Assembly: GCA_021731025.1 (NCBI GenBank)
Contig: JAKFYD010000017.1
Span: 1 to 47,024, forward strand
Length of the DNA: 47,024 nucleotides
Direction: 5' to 3'
Source of the DNA: Pseudobdellovibrionaceae bacterium
GTDB lineage: Bacteria; Bdellovibrionota; Bdellovibrionia; Bdellovibrionales; Bdellovibrionaceae
The notes under the pieces are model-generated. The model was not told where the DNA came from. It saw nothing but the letters and a program-made list of their open reading frames with translations, and searched no databases. Positions 25,163 through 33,109 of this stretch are shown here, in pieces (within the stretch, counting starts at the first letter, position 1; each line of letters begins with the position of its first letter). Made by a program: the position numbers and the translations under genes.

Positions 25163-25942
25163 CTAATCCTTTAAATAAAATCCGTAGTGAAAAATTTTTC
25201 TGATAAAATAGTTGAGGAGTTGAAGGCCGCCAACTAATAAAAGACCAAGCACGGAAAGCAAGAGCAAACAGACAAAGACCATATCAATTCTTTGTTGAGT
25301 TCGAGCCGAGTCGATCAAAGCGCCTAGGCCGCCTCCGGCAACAAACTCTCCGGCAATGGCACCGATAACAGCCAAACCGCAAGCGACTTTCAGGCCCACG
25401 TACAAAGAGTCGTAGGCCGATGGCCAACGCAGTTTCCACAATTCTTGCCAAGGGCTTGCTTGATAAATGCGAAACAAATCCAGCTTAGTTGCGGAAACAC
25501 TTTCCAGTCCAATCAGGGTGTTCGCAATTACTGGAAAAATCGCCACAATGAGGGACGAAGCCACCACTGTCGGCGGACCGAAGCCAAAATAAATAACCAG
25601 CAAAGGGGCAATGGCGATAATGGGTACGGTTTGAAAAAATATGGCAAAGGGCAGTATGGCGCGACGAAGGATCTCTGATAAGGAAAAGATCAGTGCTAAT
25701 CCAACTCCTAAAACCGCACTAGATCCCCAACCTAAGAGAACACAACCTGCGGTGCGAAGAAAAGCCTGATAAAACTCAGGAAAAGACTCGAGAAAGGTCG
25801 AAAGTAAGGTTGAAGGTGGAGGTAAAAGTTGAGGAGAGACGAAACCCCAACGGTTTAAAACTTCGAGAAGCAAAAAGACAAGGACAAAAGCTATTGCCGG
25901 GGGAGCAAAACGTCTGAGAAAGTGCGTAATCTTAGATTTCAT
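25163..25942 (-). CDS. ABC transporter permease (SsuC/TauC/ThiX type)
   Basis: A 259-residue inner-membrane permease with about six hydrophobic segments and the cytoplasmic EAA-type loop around EAA-equivalent residues SASPWQELWKLRWPSAYDSL, where it docks on the ATPase. A following GLKVACGLAVIGAIAGEF segment is typical of the nitrate/sulfonate/taurine permease family. Its start overlaps the ATPase stop by 11 bp. Confidence 0.9.
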   Translation of the reverse strand: MKSKITHFLRRFAPPAIAFVLVFLLLEVLNRWGFVSPQLLPPPSTLLSTFLESFPEFYQAFLRTAGCVLLGWGSSAVLGVGLALIFSLSEILRRAILPFAIFFQTVPIIAIAPLLVIYFGFGPPTVVASSLIVAIFPVIANTLIGLESVSATKLDLFRIYQASPWQELWKLRWPSAYDSLYVGLKVACGLAVIGAIAGEFVAGGGLGALIDSARTQQRIDMVFVCLLLLSVLGLLLVGGLQLLNYFIRKIFHYGFYLKD

Positions 25943-26675
25943 AAACTGAATCCTGTTTAGCAGACTTCATCATTCGACTAAGTTCTGTAACATAAGCATT
26001 GTATGCAAAGCCTGTTCTGATTTCATCTTTTCTTTCAGCACCTAAATCAATTACTTTTTCTCCAACCGAACAGCCTTCGCGAGCAGAAAAAACCTGAATG
26101 CGATCGCTCAGATAAACTGCTTCTGTGATCGAATGAGTGACGAAAACAATGGTTTTATTTTTGATTTTTTTTAATTTAATCAGCTGGTTTTGCATTTCGA
26201 AGCGGGTGGTTTCGTCCAACGACGAGAAGGGTTCATCCATCAATAATAAATCAGGATCAGTGATCAAGGCTCTTGCGATGGAGACACGCATTTTCATTCC
26301 GCCCGAAAGCTGATGGGGATAAAGTTTCTTAAATTTTTCCAGCTGCACCAAGGTAAGAACAGAATGAACGTGATCAGCATCCAGATTTTTTTTCTTAAGC
26401 TCTAAAGGCAGCAAAACATTTTCTTCGACATTGCGCCAGGGAAGAAGTTCGGACTCTTGGAACACATAGGAAAGATTTAAATTCGAATTTTGTGGACCAA
26501 GCCATTCACCCCGAGTTGGAGTTTCGAGCCGCGATAAAATTCGCAGCAGCGTGGATTTCCCGCAGCCTGATGGGCCCAGAATCGTTAAGAACTCACCGGG
26601 CTTTATTTCCAAATTCACATTTTTAAGAACAGCGTGGGACTGAAATTGTTTGTCGACTCCACGGAGTGAAATCAC
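25932..26675 (-). CDS. ABC transporter ATPase (SsuB/TauB/ThiZ type)
   Basis: A 247-residue nucleotide-binding subunit. Walker A GPSGCGKST (residues 34-42), Q-loop VFQESELLPW, signature LSGGMKMRVSIARAL, Walker B LLLMDEP and the switch histidine in FVTHS are complete, so it is predicted active. The start is GTG 26675, which overlaps the TGA of the oxygenase-like gene (GTGA). Membership of the nitrate/sulfonate/taurine importer class follows from its partners. Confidence 0.93.
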   Translation of the reverse strand: MISLRGVDKQFQSHAVLKNVNLEIKPGEFLTILGPSGCGKSTLLRILSRLETPTRGEWLGPQNSNLNLSYVFQESELLPWRNVEENVLLPLELKKKNLDADHVHSVLTLVQLEKFKKLYPHQLSGGMKMRVSIARALITDPDLLLMDEPFSSLDETTRFEMQNQLIKLKKIKNKTIVFVTHSITEAVYLSDRIQVFSAREGCSVGEKVIDLGAERKDEIRTGFAYNAYVTELSRMMKSAKQDSVYEI

Positions 26676-27289
26676 GGACGAATCCAGTCGTAGTTAAAAC
26701 TGATTGAAATGCGTTCTTCAGCTGAAGAATTCATCGGCACTTCGTGTTTCATCCAACTTTCAAAAAGCACCACTTCACCCGAGTTAGGTTTTAACTCGAC
26801 AAAATGACGATTCTGCAAGCGCGCTTCTTTCTTTCGAGGAGGCGAAGCCATAAACTGAGCCAAGCGAGGATCTTCGAATTTTATCCCGCTCGCATTTTTG
26901 GGTGTCTTTATGTAAAAACTTCCACTGACAACACTAAGGGGATGAAGGTGCATGCTGTGCACGACTCCTTTGGGCATGACATTAACCCAGCAGCTCGTCA
27001 TTTGTAATTCTTTAGGCTTAATCTCCATATCCAAATCTTTTATGAAAATCCGAACGTGTCGATCAATTTCAGTTTTTAATTTTTCGAAGGTCGATGACAG
27101 CTGGTGAAGTTGATCCAAAGATCCGTAAGAAGTGTAGCCGCCGGGATAATTTTTTTTTGACCAAATTTCTCCTTCTTGGTCGGAGCGACGAATTTGCCGG
27201 GTTTCGATAAGGAGTTCTGAAATTAAAGACGAAGGCTTTTGGTTCAGGCGCGCCTGATAAACAAGACTGGGAAAAAGGATGTGCTTCAT
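26672..27289 (-). CDS. 2OG-Fe(II) oxygenase-like protein (TIGR02466/PF13759 type)
   Basis: A 205-residue protein resembling the putative 2-oxoglutarate-Fe(II) oxygenase family. The iron site fits His-x-His in VVHSMHLHPLSVVSGSFYI (about residues 128-146), a distal His in FESWMKHEVPMN and the 2OG arginine in EERISISFNYDW. It is the first gene of the importer operon, and its stop overlaps the ATPase start, so it is co-translated. TauABCD joins an importer to a different Fe/2OG dioxygenase, which suggests by analogy that this enzyme processes the imported compound. No SD is visible at ATG 27289. Confidence 0.78.
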   Translation of the reverse strand: MKHILFPSLVYQARLNQKPSSLISELLIETRQIRRSDQEGEIWSKKNYPGGYTSYGSLDQLHQLSSTFEKLKTEIDRHVRIFIKDLDMEIKPKELQMTSCWVNVMPKGVVHSMHLHPLSVVSGSFYIKTPKNASGIKFEDPRLAQFMASPPRKKEARLQNRHFVELKPNSGEVVLFESWMKHEVPMNSSAEERISISFNYDWIRP

Positions 27290-27509
27290 TCGTTGAATTT
27301 ACTCTTTCCCGTGAGGTCGAGCAAGCGCAAGCTGAGGGATTTGGCCGAATTCAAGAATCCGAAGTGATATCAAAAGGATGTCTCAAATTGAGAACCCGAT
27401 TCCCTAAAGCGTCCCCTGTCAAAAAATTAGGCAAATTTTGAACTCCAAAATCAATCTGTTGGTCGTCTTGCTGGTTGATCGATTGCTCTAGATCAGTGCA
27501 GGAGGATTT

Positions 27510-27845
27510 ATGAAAACAAAAATTTTCGCCCTGGCTTTGGTTCTTTTCGGAAGCTCTTTATCATGGGCTAAGGTTTCTGATTTTAACAATCTGATCAGTG
27601 AGAACATTAAGGCTCAGGACAATCTTCACCGCGATGTTAAAGGCAGTGTGAACTTGGTTAAGCAAGAACTTCGTGCCAAAGCTGCCGAAGGTAAAATCAC
27701 CGTGGTCGAGACGGGTGGAACTTACTACAATTCTCCTTCGCGAAAAATGAAATTTGGTAAAGAAGTAAAACACTACCGTCCTTCAAACCAAAAACAAATG
27801 GATCGCATCGCTACAGAATTTTCTGAAGCCGAGCAGGATTTTTAA
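27510..27845 (+). CDS. Small exported protein of unknown function
   Basis: A 111-residue protein with a signal peptide ending SLSWA (residues 1-20). The mature chain is basic and helical early (QDNLHRDVKGSVNLVKQELR), then Gly/Tyr/Lys-rich. No family is recognised. GGAGG lies five bases before ATG 27510, so translation should be strong. It is followed four bases later by another small exported protein gene. The 220-bp gap upstream (27290-27509) holds its promoter and small AT-rich repeats, but nothing I can name. Confidence 0.7.
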   Translation: MKTKIFALALVLFGSSLSWAKVSDFNNLISENIKAQDNLHRDVKGSVNLVKQELRAKAAEGKITVVETGGTYYNSPSRKMKFGKEVKHYRPSNQKQMDRIATEFSEAEQDF

Positions 27846-27849
27846 TTTT

Positions 27850-28314
27850 ATGAAAAAGCTGATGTTGTTTTTACTTTTAACAGTTCAAACTCAGGCTTTC
27901 GCTTTGAGTGGGAAAGCTTCCACGAGTAACAACAATTTGCTTCAGAAAGCCAGTTTATCTCTGTTGCAATCAACTCAAGATGTGCGCTTATTGAGTGAAC
28001 GCCACTTGGATAGGGTGGTCGAGGTGAAACCGGAGCTTCCTCAGTTGTCTTGCGCTGATGTGAAGGATACTCTTTCTCAGTTTTCAGCTCGCAGGGCTGC
28101 CTTAAAAAATGATTTTGAAAATGCATCGTCCAAGTACGATTCCCAGTTCGTTAAATCCTTTAATGTAAAATTAAAAAGCTTGGATTACCTTACAGAAAGA
28201 TCCTTAAATAAATGCGCCGACCCTGAAGTCGGGTGGCTTTTAGATCTTTTACGCAACGAGCTTATGTCGACCGGATTTTTAATCCAAACCTATCAAAGCA
28301 GCCAGTCCATCTGA
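27850..28314 (+). CDS. Small exported helical protein of unknown function
   Basis: A 154-residue protein with a signal peptide (residues 1-19, ..QAFA). The mature part is almost entirely alpha-helical by composition, with two cysteines (in QLSCADV and LNKCADP) that may form one disulfide between helices. It lies four bases after the gene at 27510 and is probably its partner. No family is recognised. Confidence 0.7.
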   Translation: MKKLMLFLLLTVQTQAFALSGKASTSNNNLLQKASLSLLQSTQDVRLLSERHLDRVVEVKPELPQLSCADVKDTLSQFSARRAALKNDFENASSKYDSQFVKSFNVKLKSLDYLTERSLNKCADPEVGWLLDLLRNELMSTGFLIQTYQSSQSI

Positions 28315-28407
28315 ACTCGACGTTCAGCGAGTTTCCTTTTCTTTCGGCAAAAGGTGACCCCACTTAAGCGTTGCGGGAATTTCCCATTAGTAGTTTAATT
28401 GAATCAC

Positions 28408-28965
28408 ATGGAAAATGAACGCCCTCAAATTGTTCCTTTTAAAACGATCAACACGGTTGAAAAATTTCGTGGCAAGACTAGCTTGCGATCTTCCTATGAA
28501 GATCAGGTCGAGCTGATTAAAGTACAAATTGGCGATTTGGAAAAAGTACGAATGGATTTGGGCCTGTCTCAACGCCAGATATCTCGACTGCTGATGATTG
28601 ATCCTTCCTCGTGGACTCGTTGGACCAAGCATGGAGCTGCGGCACCTCCTCATATATATAGAGCACTTCAGTGGCTGATGATCATTAAAGAAAAACTTCC
28701 AGGTCTTTCAGTTATCCCCGCGCAAAATCAATCGAATGCCCATTTGGCTTCCCAGCTCGATGCCCGATTTTTCGAGCAGCAAATGAAAGAAGAAGTGAAG
28801 AAACGGGAAGAAGGACTGGATAAAATGCAGCTAACGGTTTTGGAAATGCAGAATCGCATGCAGGGACAAAATCAGTTGATCAAGACATTAATTTTCGCGG
28901 TATTGCTGTTGATTGGTGTGATTATCGGTCGCTTAGTTAAAGCTCTATTTATTCCTTCGATTTAA
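28408..28965 (+). CDS. Membrane-tethered helix-turn-helix protein
   Basis: About 185 residues. An N-terminal region (about 33-80) has an HTH resembling phage Cro/XRE repressors (MDLGLSQRQISRLLMIDPSS), followed by WTRWTKHGAAAPPHIYRALQ, as in small DNA-binding regulators. A long coiled coil follows (QQMKEEVKKREEGLDKMQL...), then one C-terminal transmembrane helix (LIFAVLLLIGVIIGRLV). The DNA-binding domain would therefore face the cytoplasm while tail-anchored. The start is uncertain: ATG 28408 is chosen over TTG 28399; neither has a good SD. A terminator follows at 28972. Confidence 0.75.
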   Translation: MENERPQIVPFKTINTVEKFRGKTSLRSSYEDQVELIKVQIGDLEKVRMDLGLSQRQISRLLMIDPSSWTRWTKHGAAAPPHIYRALQWLMIIKEKLPGLSVIPAQNQSNAHLASQLDARFFEQQMKEEVKKREEGLDKMQLTVLEMQNRMQGQNQLIKTLIFAVLLLIGVIIGRLVKALFIPSI

Positions 28966-28971
28966 AACAAA

Positions 28972-29000
28972 AAAAACGCCCAGTTTATCTAGGCGTTTTT
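28972..29000. terminator. Bidirectional rho-independent terminator
   Basis: Perfect 9-bp stem AAAAACGCC/GGCGTTTTT with an 11-base loop. On the plus strand it ends the HTH gene. On the minus strand it ends in eight T residues, so it also terminates any transcript coming from 29300 downward. Confidence 0.85.
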
Positions 29001-29027
29001 GATTTCCGAATTATTTTTTTCCGAGAC

Positions 29028-29099
29028 TTACTTTGGGGGCCCCCTTTCGGGCACATCTGTTAATTCCAGCAGCTGAGGTCTTCGGATGTCTCTAACCAC
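29028..29099 (-). CDS. 23-residue ORF inside the structured RNA
   Basis: GTG at 29099-29097 follows AGGAGG with a four-base spacer. The ORF encodes VVRDIRRPQLLELTDVPERG and ends in PPK before TAA at 29028. The frame is open upstream to a TAA before 29183, but the only conventional start is this GTG. It may be a leader peptide or an accident of a structured RNA. Confidence 0.35.
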   Translation of the reverse strand: MVRDIRRPQLLELTDVPERGPPK

Positions 29100-29182
29100 G
29101 TATCCTCCTAGTAATTGATCTGCAAGAGTTTCGAACCTCTTAACGCCAGCCCTGATATTCAGATAGCGGCGGCAGATACTAG
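29028..29182 (-). ncRNA. Candidate structured RNA: three-way junction that buries an SD
   Basis: Read on the minus strand, CTAGT-ATCTGC (29182-29172) pairs with GCAGAT (29123-29118) and ACTAG (29112-29108), with a 5-base bulge between the two 3' segments. Inside it are exactly two hairpins, 29171-29144 (CGCC/GGCG plus an inner CTGA/TCAG) and 29141-29124 (AAGAG/CTCTT), separated by two bases. The outer stem covers two bases of an AGGAGG SD (29109-29104) that precedes a 23-codon ORF, and the strong terminator at 28972 follows. This arrangement fits a riboswitch-like or leader RNA. I cannot assign it to a known class, and the strand is inferred. Confidence 0.5.
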
Positions 29183-29318
29183 ACCATCGGCCTTAATCGG
29201 GGAAGCTTGAGAGTGAAAAGCCGTTTATTATCGCGACTCAATTCGAAACAGCTTAAAGCGAGGAAATGTATAGGAATGTTCATTTCAAGAAAAAAAAATT
29301 TTCTGCTTGTTCGATATT

Positions 29319-29339
29319 TCCTCTCGAAAGAGGATTTTT
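29319..29339 (+). terminator. Short hairpin with T-run upstream of the dehydrogenase gene
   Basis: TCCTCT/AGAGGA, 6-bp stem with a CGAA tetraloop, followed by TTTTT (29335-29339). It is about 100 bp upstream of the dehydrogenase start and could end a plus-strand leader RNA or act as an attenuator. Confidence 0.45.
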
Positions 29340-29438
29340 CAGACTTATTTTGCCCTGCATAAGAGCTCGTATTTTGAAAATAGATGGAAGACACTCCGCG
29401 AACACTGAATGTTGTTTTATCATTTTCTGGAGGTAAAG

Positions 29439-30554
29439 GTGGGTCCTTTTGAATTGATTTCCAAACATGGCGAACATGAGCAAGTGCTTTTCTGCCATGA
29501 TCCTAACGTTGGTCTTAAAGCTATCATTGCTATCCATAACACGGCACTGGGGCCTGCTCTGGGTGGAACTCGCATGTGGAATTACAAAAATGAAGAAGAA
29601 GCTTTGATCGATGTTTTGCGTCTTTCAAAAGGAATGACTTACAAAGCCGCAGCTGCAGGTCTTAATTTGGGCGGGGGCAAAGCCGTAATTATTGGGGATT
29701 CTAAAACTCAAAAAACAGAAGGCCTTTTCCGCGCCTTTGGACAATTTGTTAACTCATTGAATGGAAAATACATCACTGCGGAAGACGTTGGAACTTGCGA
29801 AGGCGATATGGAAAACATCTTTATGGAAACTCCGTGGGTCACGGGAATTCCTAAAGATTTTGGGGGATCGGGTGATCCTTCTCCCTACACGGCTCATGGT
29901 GTTTTGATGGGGATAAAAGCGGCAGCTCAAAAAAAATTGGGATCAGACAGTTTGAAAGGAATGAGAATCGCAGTTCAAGGTCTAGGGAACGTCGGTTCTC
30001 ATTTAGTGAAGTACCTTGTTCAAGATGGAGCAAAACCTATTGTCGCCGACATCGATCAAGACCGAGTAAAGCGGCATGTGGATCAATATAAAATTGAGGC
30101 TGTTTCTCCTGATCAAATTCTTTTCCAAGAGTGCGAAATTCTAGCACCCTGTGCTTTAGGCGCGATCATCAACGATCAAACAATTACAAAACTCAAATGC
30201 AAAGCCGTTGCGGGTGGAGCCAATAATCAGTTGGCAGAAGCTCGTCACGGAGATCAGCTGAAAGAGCTCGGTATTTTATACGCTCCTGATTACGTTGTTA
30301 ATGCGGGGGGTTTGATGAATGTCTTTGTCGAACTTGAAGGTTATTCAGGGGATCGTGCCTTTGAAAAAACCCGAAAGGTTTATGATAATGTCTTAAAAGT
30401 TTTTGCTCTTGCTGAGCGTGATGGCATTGGAACGCATCGCGCAGCGGATCGACTTGCTGAAGAAAGAATCACAACCATTGGCCGTTTGAAACAGCGACAT
30501 CAGGGTAAATCCAGTCGGTCTTTCACGACGATGCGAGAAGTTCACAACCGCTAG
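29439..30554 (+). CDS. Leu/Val/Phe-type amino acid dehydrogenase
   Basis: A Glu/Leu/Phe/Val dehydrogenase family enzyme that deaminates branched-chain or aromatic amino acids oxidatively with NAD, giving 2-oxo acids for catabolism or branched fatty acid primers. The start is GTG 29439, with GGAGG five bases upstream (371 residues); the ATG at 29409 has no SD. Motifs: ALGPALGGTRMW, the catalytic-lysine segments GMTYKAAAAGLNLGGGKAVI, the active-site Asp in TAEDVGT, and the NAD fold VQGLGNVGSHLV. Leucine or valine preference is likely from its length and GGGKAV context but is not proven. Confidence 0.93.
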   Translation: MGPFELISKHGEHEQVLFCHDPNVGLKAIIAIHNTALGPALGGTRMWNYKNEEEALIDVLRLSKGMTYKAAAAGLNLGGGKAVIIGDSKTQKTEGLFRAFGQFVNSLNGKYITAEDVGTCEGDMENIFMETPWVTGIPKDFGGSGDPSPYTAHGVLMGIKAAAQKKLGSDSLKGMRIAVQGLGNVGSHLVKYLVQDGAKPIVADIDQDRVKRHVDQYKIEAVSPDQILFQECEILAPCALGAIINDQTITKLKCKAVAGGANNQLAEARHGDQLKELGILYAPDYVVNAGGLMNVFVELEGYSGDRAFEKTRKVYDNVLKVFALAERDGIGTHRAADRLAEERITTIGRLKQRHQGKSSRSFTTMREVHNR

Positions 30555-30615
30555 AGCTTCTTGACTTTCGTCAGCGGCGCTCAAACAATAAGTCCATCGA
30601 TAGAAGGAGTCAGCT

Positions 30616-31473
30616 TTGAGCAAGAAAATTGAATTTTCGAAAAAAGATTTAAAAAATCCTGATGCCGTTTTGGCTAACTTAAAACAAGGATTCGAGTGGT
30701 CAGCTGCGCACAGCAAAGCTGTGCTGACCTTCTTGGTTTTATTTATTTTTCTGGGGGGAGCTTGGGGTATTTACTCGATGGTTCGCCAACAGACTGATGA
30801 GAAACTTCAAGAAAAATTCTATCTCGCAGAAAAAAGTTATTTGGAACTTCGTAAAAAATTAGAAGATGCTCAAAAACCTAAAGTTGATGAGACCAAGAAA
30901 GCCAAAGATAAAGCGCCCGCAAAAGTTCCAGATGTTGCGGTCAAACCCAGTGCAAATCCCGATGCTGATTACGCAGATCCGATTAAACAATTTCGCGATT
31001 TGACAGAGGCTAGCCCCTCTTCGAAGGCCGGTTTGTTAGCGGCACTTTATTTAAGTGATATCTACCGTCAGTCGAACAAGTTAGAACAAGCGGCCCAAGC
31101 CTTAGAGCCTGTCACTAAGGATTCAAAACCAAGTGGTTTACTAGGAGCTTTAGTCTTCAAGACGAAAGGAAACTTACAAGCCGACTTGAATAAATGTCCC
31201 GAAGCTATTGAAACTTGGCAAAAGCTGAACCAAACTTCAGAAAGTTTAGCTTTCTTAACTTCGGATGTGAAATTGAAGATGGCACTTTGTCACGAGAAGA
31301 TGAACCAGCCTGATCAAGCTGAAGCTATCTATAAGGAAATCATCGATCGGGTGAAAAACCCATCTCAACAAGTAAATAAGACCCAAACGACAGCCAATGA
31401 TCAAACTGTTAGTCGTGAAGCTGAAAAGTTTTTAAGGTTACTTAAAATCAAAAAGGAACAGCGTGGTTCATAA
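30616..31473 (+). CDS. YfgM-like membrane-anchored TPR protein
   Basis: A 285-residue protein starting at TTG 30616, with AAGGAG six bases upstream. One transmembrane helix (about residues 37-57, VLTFLVLFIFLGGAWGIYSM) is followed by a Lys/Pro/Ala-rich linker (75-120) and TPR-like helices (GLLAALYLSDIYRQSNKLEQ, LLGALVFKTKGNLQADLNKC, MALCHEKMNQPDQAEAIYKE). This layout and its position directly before bamB match YfgM of E. coli, a periplasmic chaperone-network protein that is also encoded next to bamB. Its stop overlaps the bamB start. Confidence 0.82.
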   Translation: MSKKIEFSKKDLKNPDAVLANLKQGFEWSAAHSKAVLTFLVLFIFLGGAWGIYSMVRQQTDEKLQEKFYLAEKSYLELRKKLEDAQKPKVDETKKAKDKAPAKVPDVAVKPSANPDADYADPIKQFRDLTEASPSSKAGLLAALYLSDIYRQSNKLEQAAQALEPVTKDSKPSGLLGALVFKTKGNLQADLNKCPEAIETWQKLNQTSESLAFLTSDVKLKMALCHEKMNQPDQAEAIYKEIIDRVKNPSQQVNKTQTTANDQTVSREAEKFLRLLKIKKEQRGS

Positions 31474-32632
31474 ACTCAGTTTAAAAAAATTTCTTTTTTT
31501 AGGGCCAGCCTTTTGTTTGCTGGGATCCTGTGCCCACATGGGCGACACAAGTTCTTCCACAAATCGAGTTTTCACAGTGAGGCCGGTTTGGGTTCAACGA
31601 ACAACAGTGAATGAAAATTTACGCTACCGAAAAATCAATCGCATGACTCCCGTGCTTGTTAATAATCTTATTATTCAAGGCAACGCGATTGATGGCTTAT
31701 CAGCTTACTCTCGGGAATCAGGCCAGCTTCAGTGGAGAAAAAAAATCCACGAAGGCGTCGAGCCTTCCGTTTACGAATTTAAAGGACGTCTCTACGTCGC
31801 TGCGAGCGACGGTTATTTCTATTCGCTGGATGCTAAAACCGGAAATGAAATATGGAGTGCGAGCACCAAGTCTGAAAATTTATCAGAGCCTCTCTTCGAC
31901 GATCGCCAAGGAACTGTTTACTTTGTTTCAAGCTCCAATGTTGTCTATGCCTACGAAGCTGATTCGGGAAAACAACTGTGGATGCATTCGCGACAAGACA
32001 CTTCTCAGTTCTCGATTCGCGGCGGAGGTCGTCCCGCTTTAAAGGATGATCGTTTGTTTGTCGGTTTTAGTGACGGGTCGTTGGTGGCATTTAATGCAAA
32101 ATCGGGGAGTGTGATTTGGGAAAATCATCTCAATAAGAATAAAAAATTTCGCGATCTTGACACTTCTCCTTTGATTGATGGGGATCGACTTTTTATCGCG
32201 GGATATGATGACCGTCTTTATTGTCTCTCTTTGCAAAAAGGGGATGTTCTCTGGAGAGTGGAAGCTGGCGGTTACGGTTCGTTCACTGTATTAGGGAATA
32301 AAATCTTCTATCCCACCAGCAATGGCGAGCTTTTAGCTTTAAATAAAGACAATGGTGATAAGATCTGGAACTTCAAGTTGGATGAAGGACTTGCGACTCA
32401 GGTGAAGGCTTATAAAGGATTGATCGTCTTCGGGGAATCCCAGGGGCGTTTGGTTTTTGTGGATCCAGAAACAGGAAAAAAAGTAAATCACTTTGAACCA
32501 GGCCGAGGCATTTTAGCTTCGCCAGCCATTGATGAAACGAACTCTCGAATTTATTTTATTTCCGGAGAAGCTAATTTGTACGCTGTGGACGCGCGCTGGA
32601 ATTGGGCTTCTTTGAATTCTTATATTCCCTAA
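31463..32632 (+). CDS. bamB: BamB-like outer-membrane assembly lipoprotein
   Basis: A 389-residue lipoprotein with lipobox LLGSC, predicted to form a beta-propeller from PQQ-like repeats. Repeats with the AxxxxGxxxW pattern are plain: GLSAYSRESGQLQW, YFYSLDAKTGNEIW, VVYAYEADSGKQLW, SLVAFNAKSGSVIW, LLALNKDNGDKIW and a final LVFVDPETGKKVN. BamB assists BamA in inserting barrel proteins into the outer membrane. The start is GTG 31463, with AAGGA five bases upstream and an 11-bp overlap with the YfgM-like gene, as in the conserved yfgM-bamB pair. A different PQQ-repeat lipoprotein remains possible but unlikely. Confidence 0.88.
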   Translation: MVHKLSLKKFLFLGPAFCLLGSCAHMGDTSSSTNRVFTVRPVWVQRTTVNENLRYRKINRMTPVLVNNLIIQGNAIDGLSAYSRESGQLQWRKKIHEGVEPSVYEFKGRLYVAASDGYFYSLDAKTGNEIWSASTKSENLSEPLFDDRQGTVYFVSSSNVVYAYEADSGKQLWMHSRQDTSQFSIRGGGRPALKDDRLFVGFSDGSLVAFNAKSGSVIWENHLNKNKKFRDLDTSPLIDGDRLFIAGYDDRLYCLSLQKGDVLWRVEAGGYGSFTVLGNKIFYPTSNGELLALNKDNGDKIWNFKLDEGLATQVKAYKGLIVFGESQGRLVFVDPETGKKVNHFEPGRGILASPAIDETNSRIYFISGEANLYAVDARWNWASLNSYIP

Positions 32633-32656
32633 TCTGTTATTGAAGCGGGGGTTAGA

Positions 32657-33073
32657 ATGAAAATTCTTTTAGTGATTTTGGCGGCTTTTTTAGTTCAAGC
32701 TTGTGCGTCCAGGCATTGTCGTCATTTGCGCGATGAAGAAAACGCTCAAAAAGCATCCAGCGCCGGCGGCATAAAAGTACCTACAAGCGAGGAATTGCCT
32801 ATGGACAAAATCAAACCCAGCAGCGCCGATCGAGTTCGGGTTTTTAGATTTGATGGCAGTTTACAATGTGGCATGGGTCGGGGGCAATCTCTCAGCGAGA
32901 TGCAAAAGGATCTTAAAAATATCCCCGTTCATCAAAGCTGGAAACGCCATGATGGGATGATGAGAATTCAACTTTGCGGTTCTCCAACAGGTCAGTCCAA
33001 TGTTTACGAAATCGATCGCAAAGACCTCGAGGCCGCTCTGAAGCTGGGTTTTAAAGAATGGACTGTGGATTGA
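32657..33073 (+). CDS. Lipoprotein of unknown function
   Basis: A 138-residue lipoprotein with lipobox FLVQAC (Cys16) and a His/Cys/Arg-rich start after it (CASRHCRHLRDEE). The mature domain from about residue 60 is compact (VRVFRFDGSLQCGMGRGQ, RIQLCGSPTGQSNVYEID) with two further cysteines that may form a disulfide. No known family is recognised. GGGGG lies five bases before the ATG. It lies 24 bp after bamB, probably in the same transcript, and a terminator candidate follows. Confidence 0.72.
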   Translation: MKILLVILAAFLVQACASRHCRHLRDEENAQKASSAGGIKVPTSEELPMDKIKPSSADRVRVFRFDGSLQCGMGRGQSLSEMQKDLKNIPVHQSWKRHDGMMRIQLCGSPTGQSNVYEIDRKDLEAALKLGFKEWTVD

Positions 33074-33077
33074 TCTT

Positions 33078-33109
33078 AACTTGAGGGTTTTAAAATCCCC
33101 AAGTTTTAG
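33078..33109. terminator. Convergent terminator candidate
   Basis: AACTTG (33078-33083) pairs with CAAGTT (33100-33105) plus two inner G-C pairs, followed by TTTT on the plus strand. It lies between the convergent genes ending at 33073 and 33090. Confidence 0.45.

Larger units (their letters stand above)
28966..29438. other. 473-bp intergenic region before the dehydrogenase gene
   Basis: It contains, in order: the bidirectional terminator (28972-29000), the structured element (29028-29182), an unassigned stretch (29183-29318) with a GAAATG/CATTTC hairpin near 29264-29286, and the hairpin with T-run (29319-29339). No tRNA fits the T-arm-like sequence at 29124-29141. Confidence 0.5.

Noticed and set aside
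27290-27509. TPP riboswitch upstream of the NMT1/THI5-like importer operon
   Set aside because: No CUGAGA or ACCUGAU-type conserved segments on either strand.
29118-29177. tRNA or tmRNA-like domain suggested by an acceptor-like stem and a TTCGAAA loop
   Set aside because: Only two internal hairpins, an 8-base loop where a T-loop has seven, no D-arm or anticodon arm geometry and no CCA or tmRNA 5' signature.
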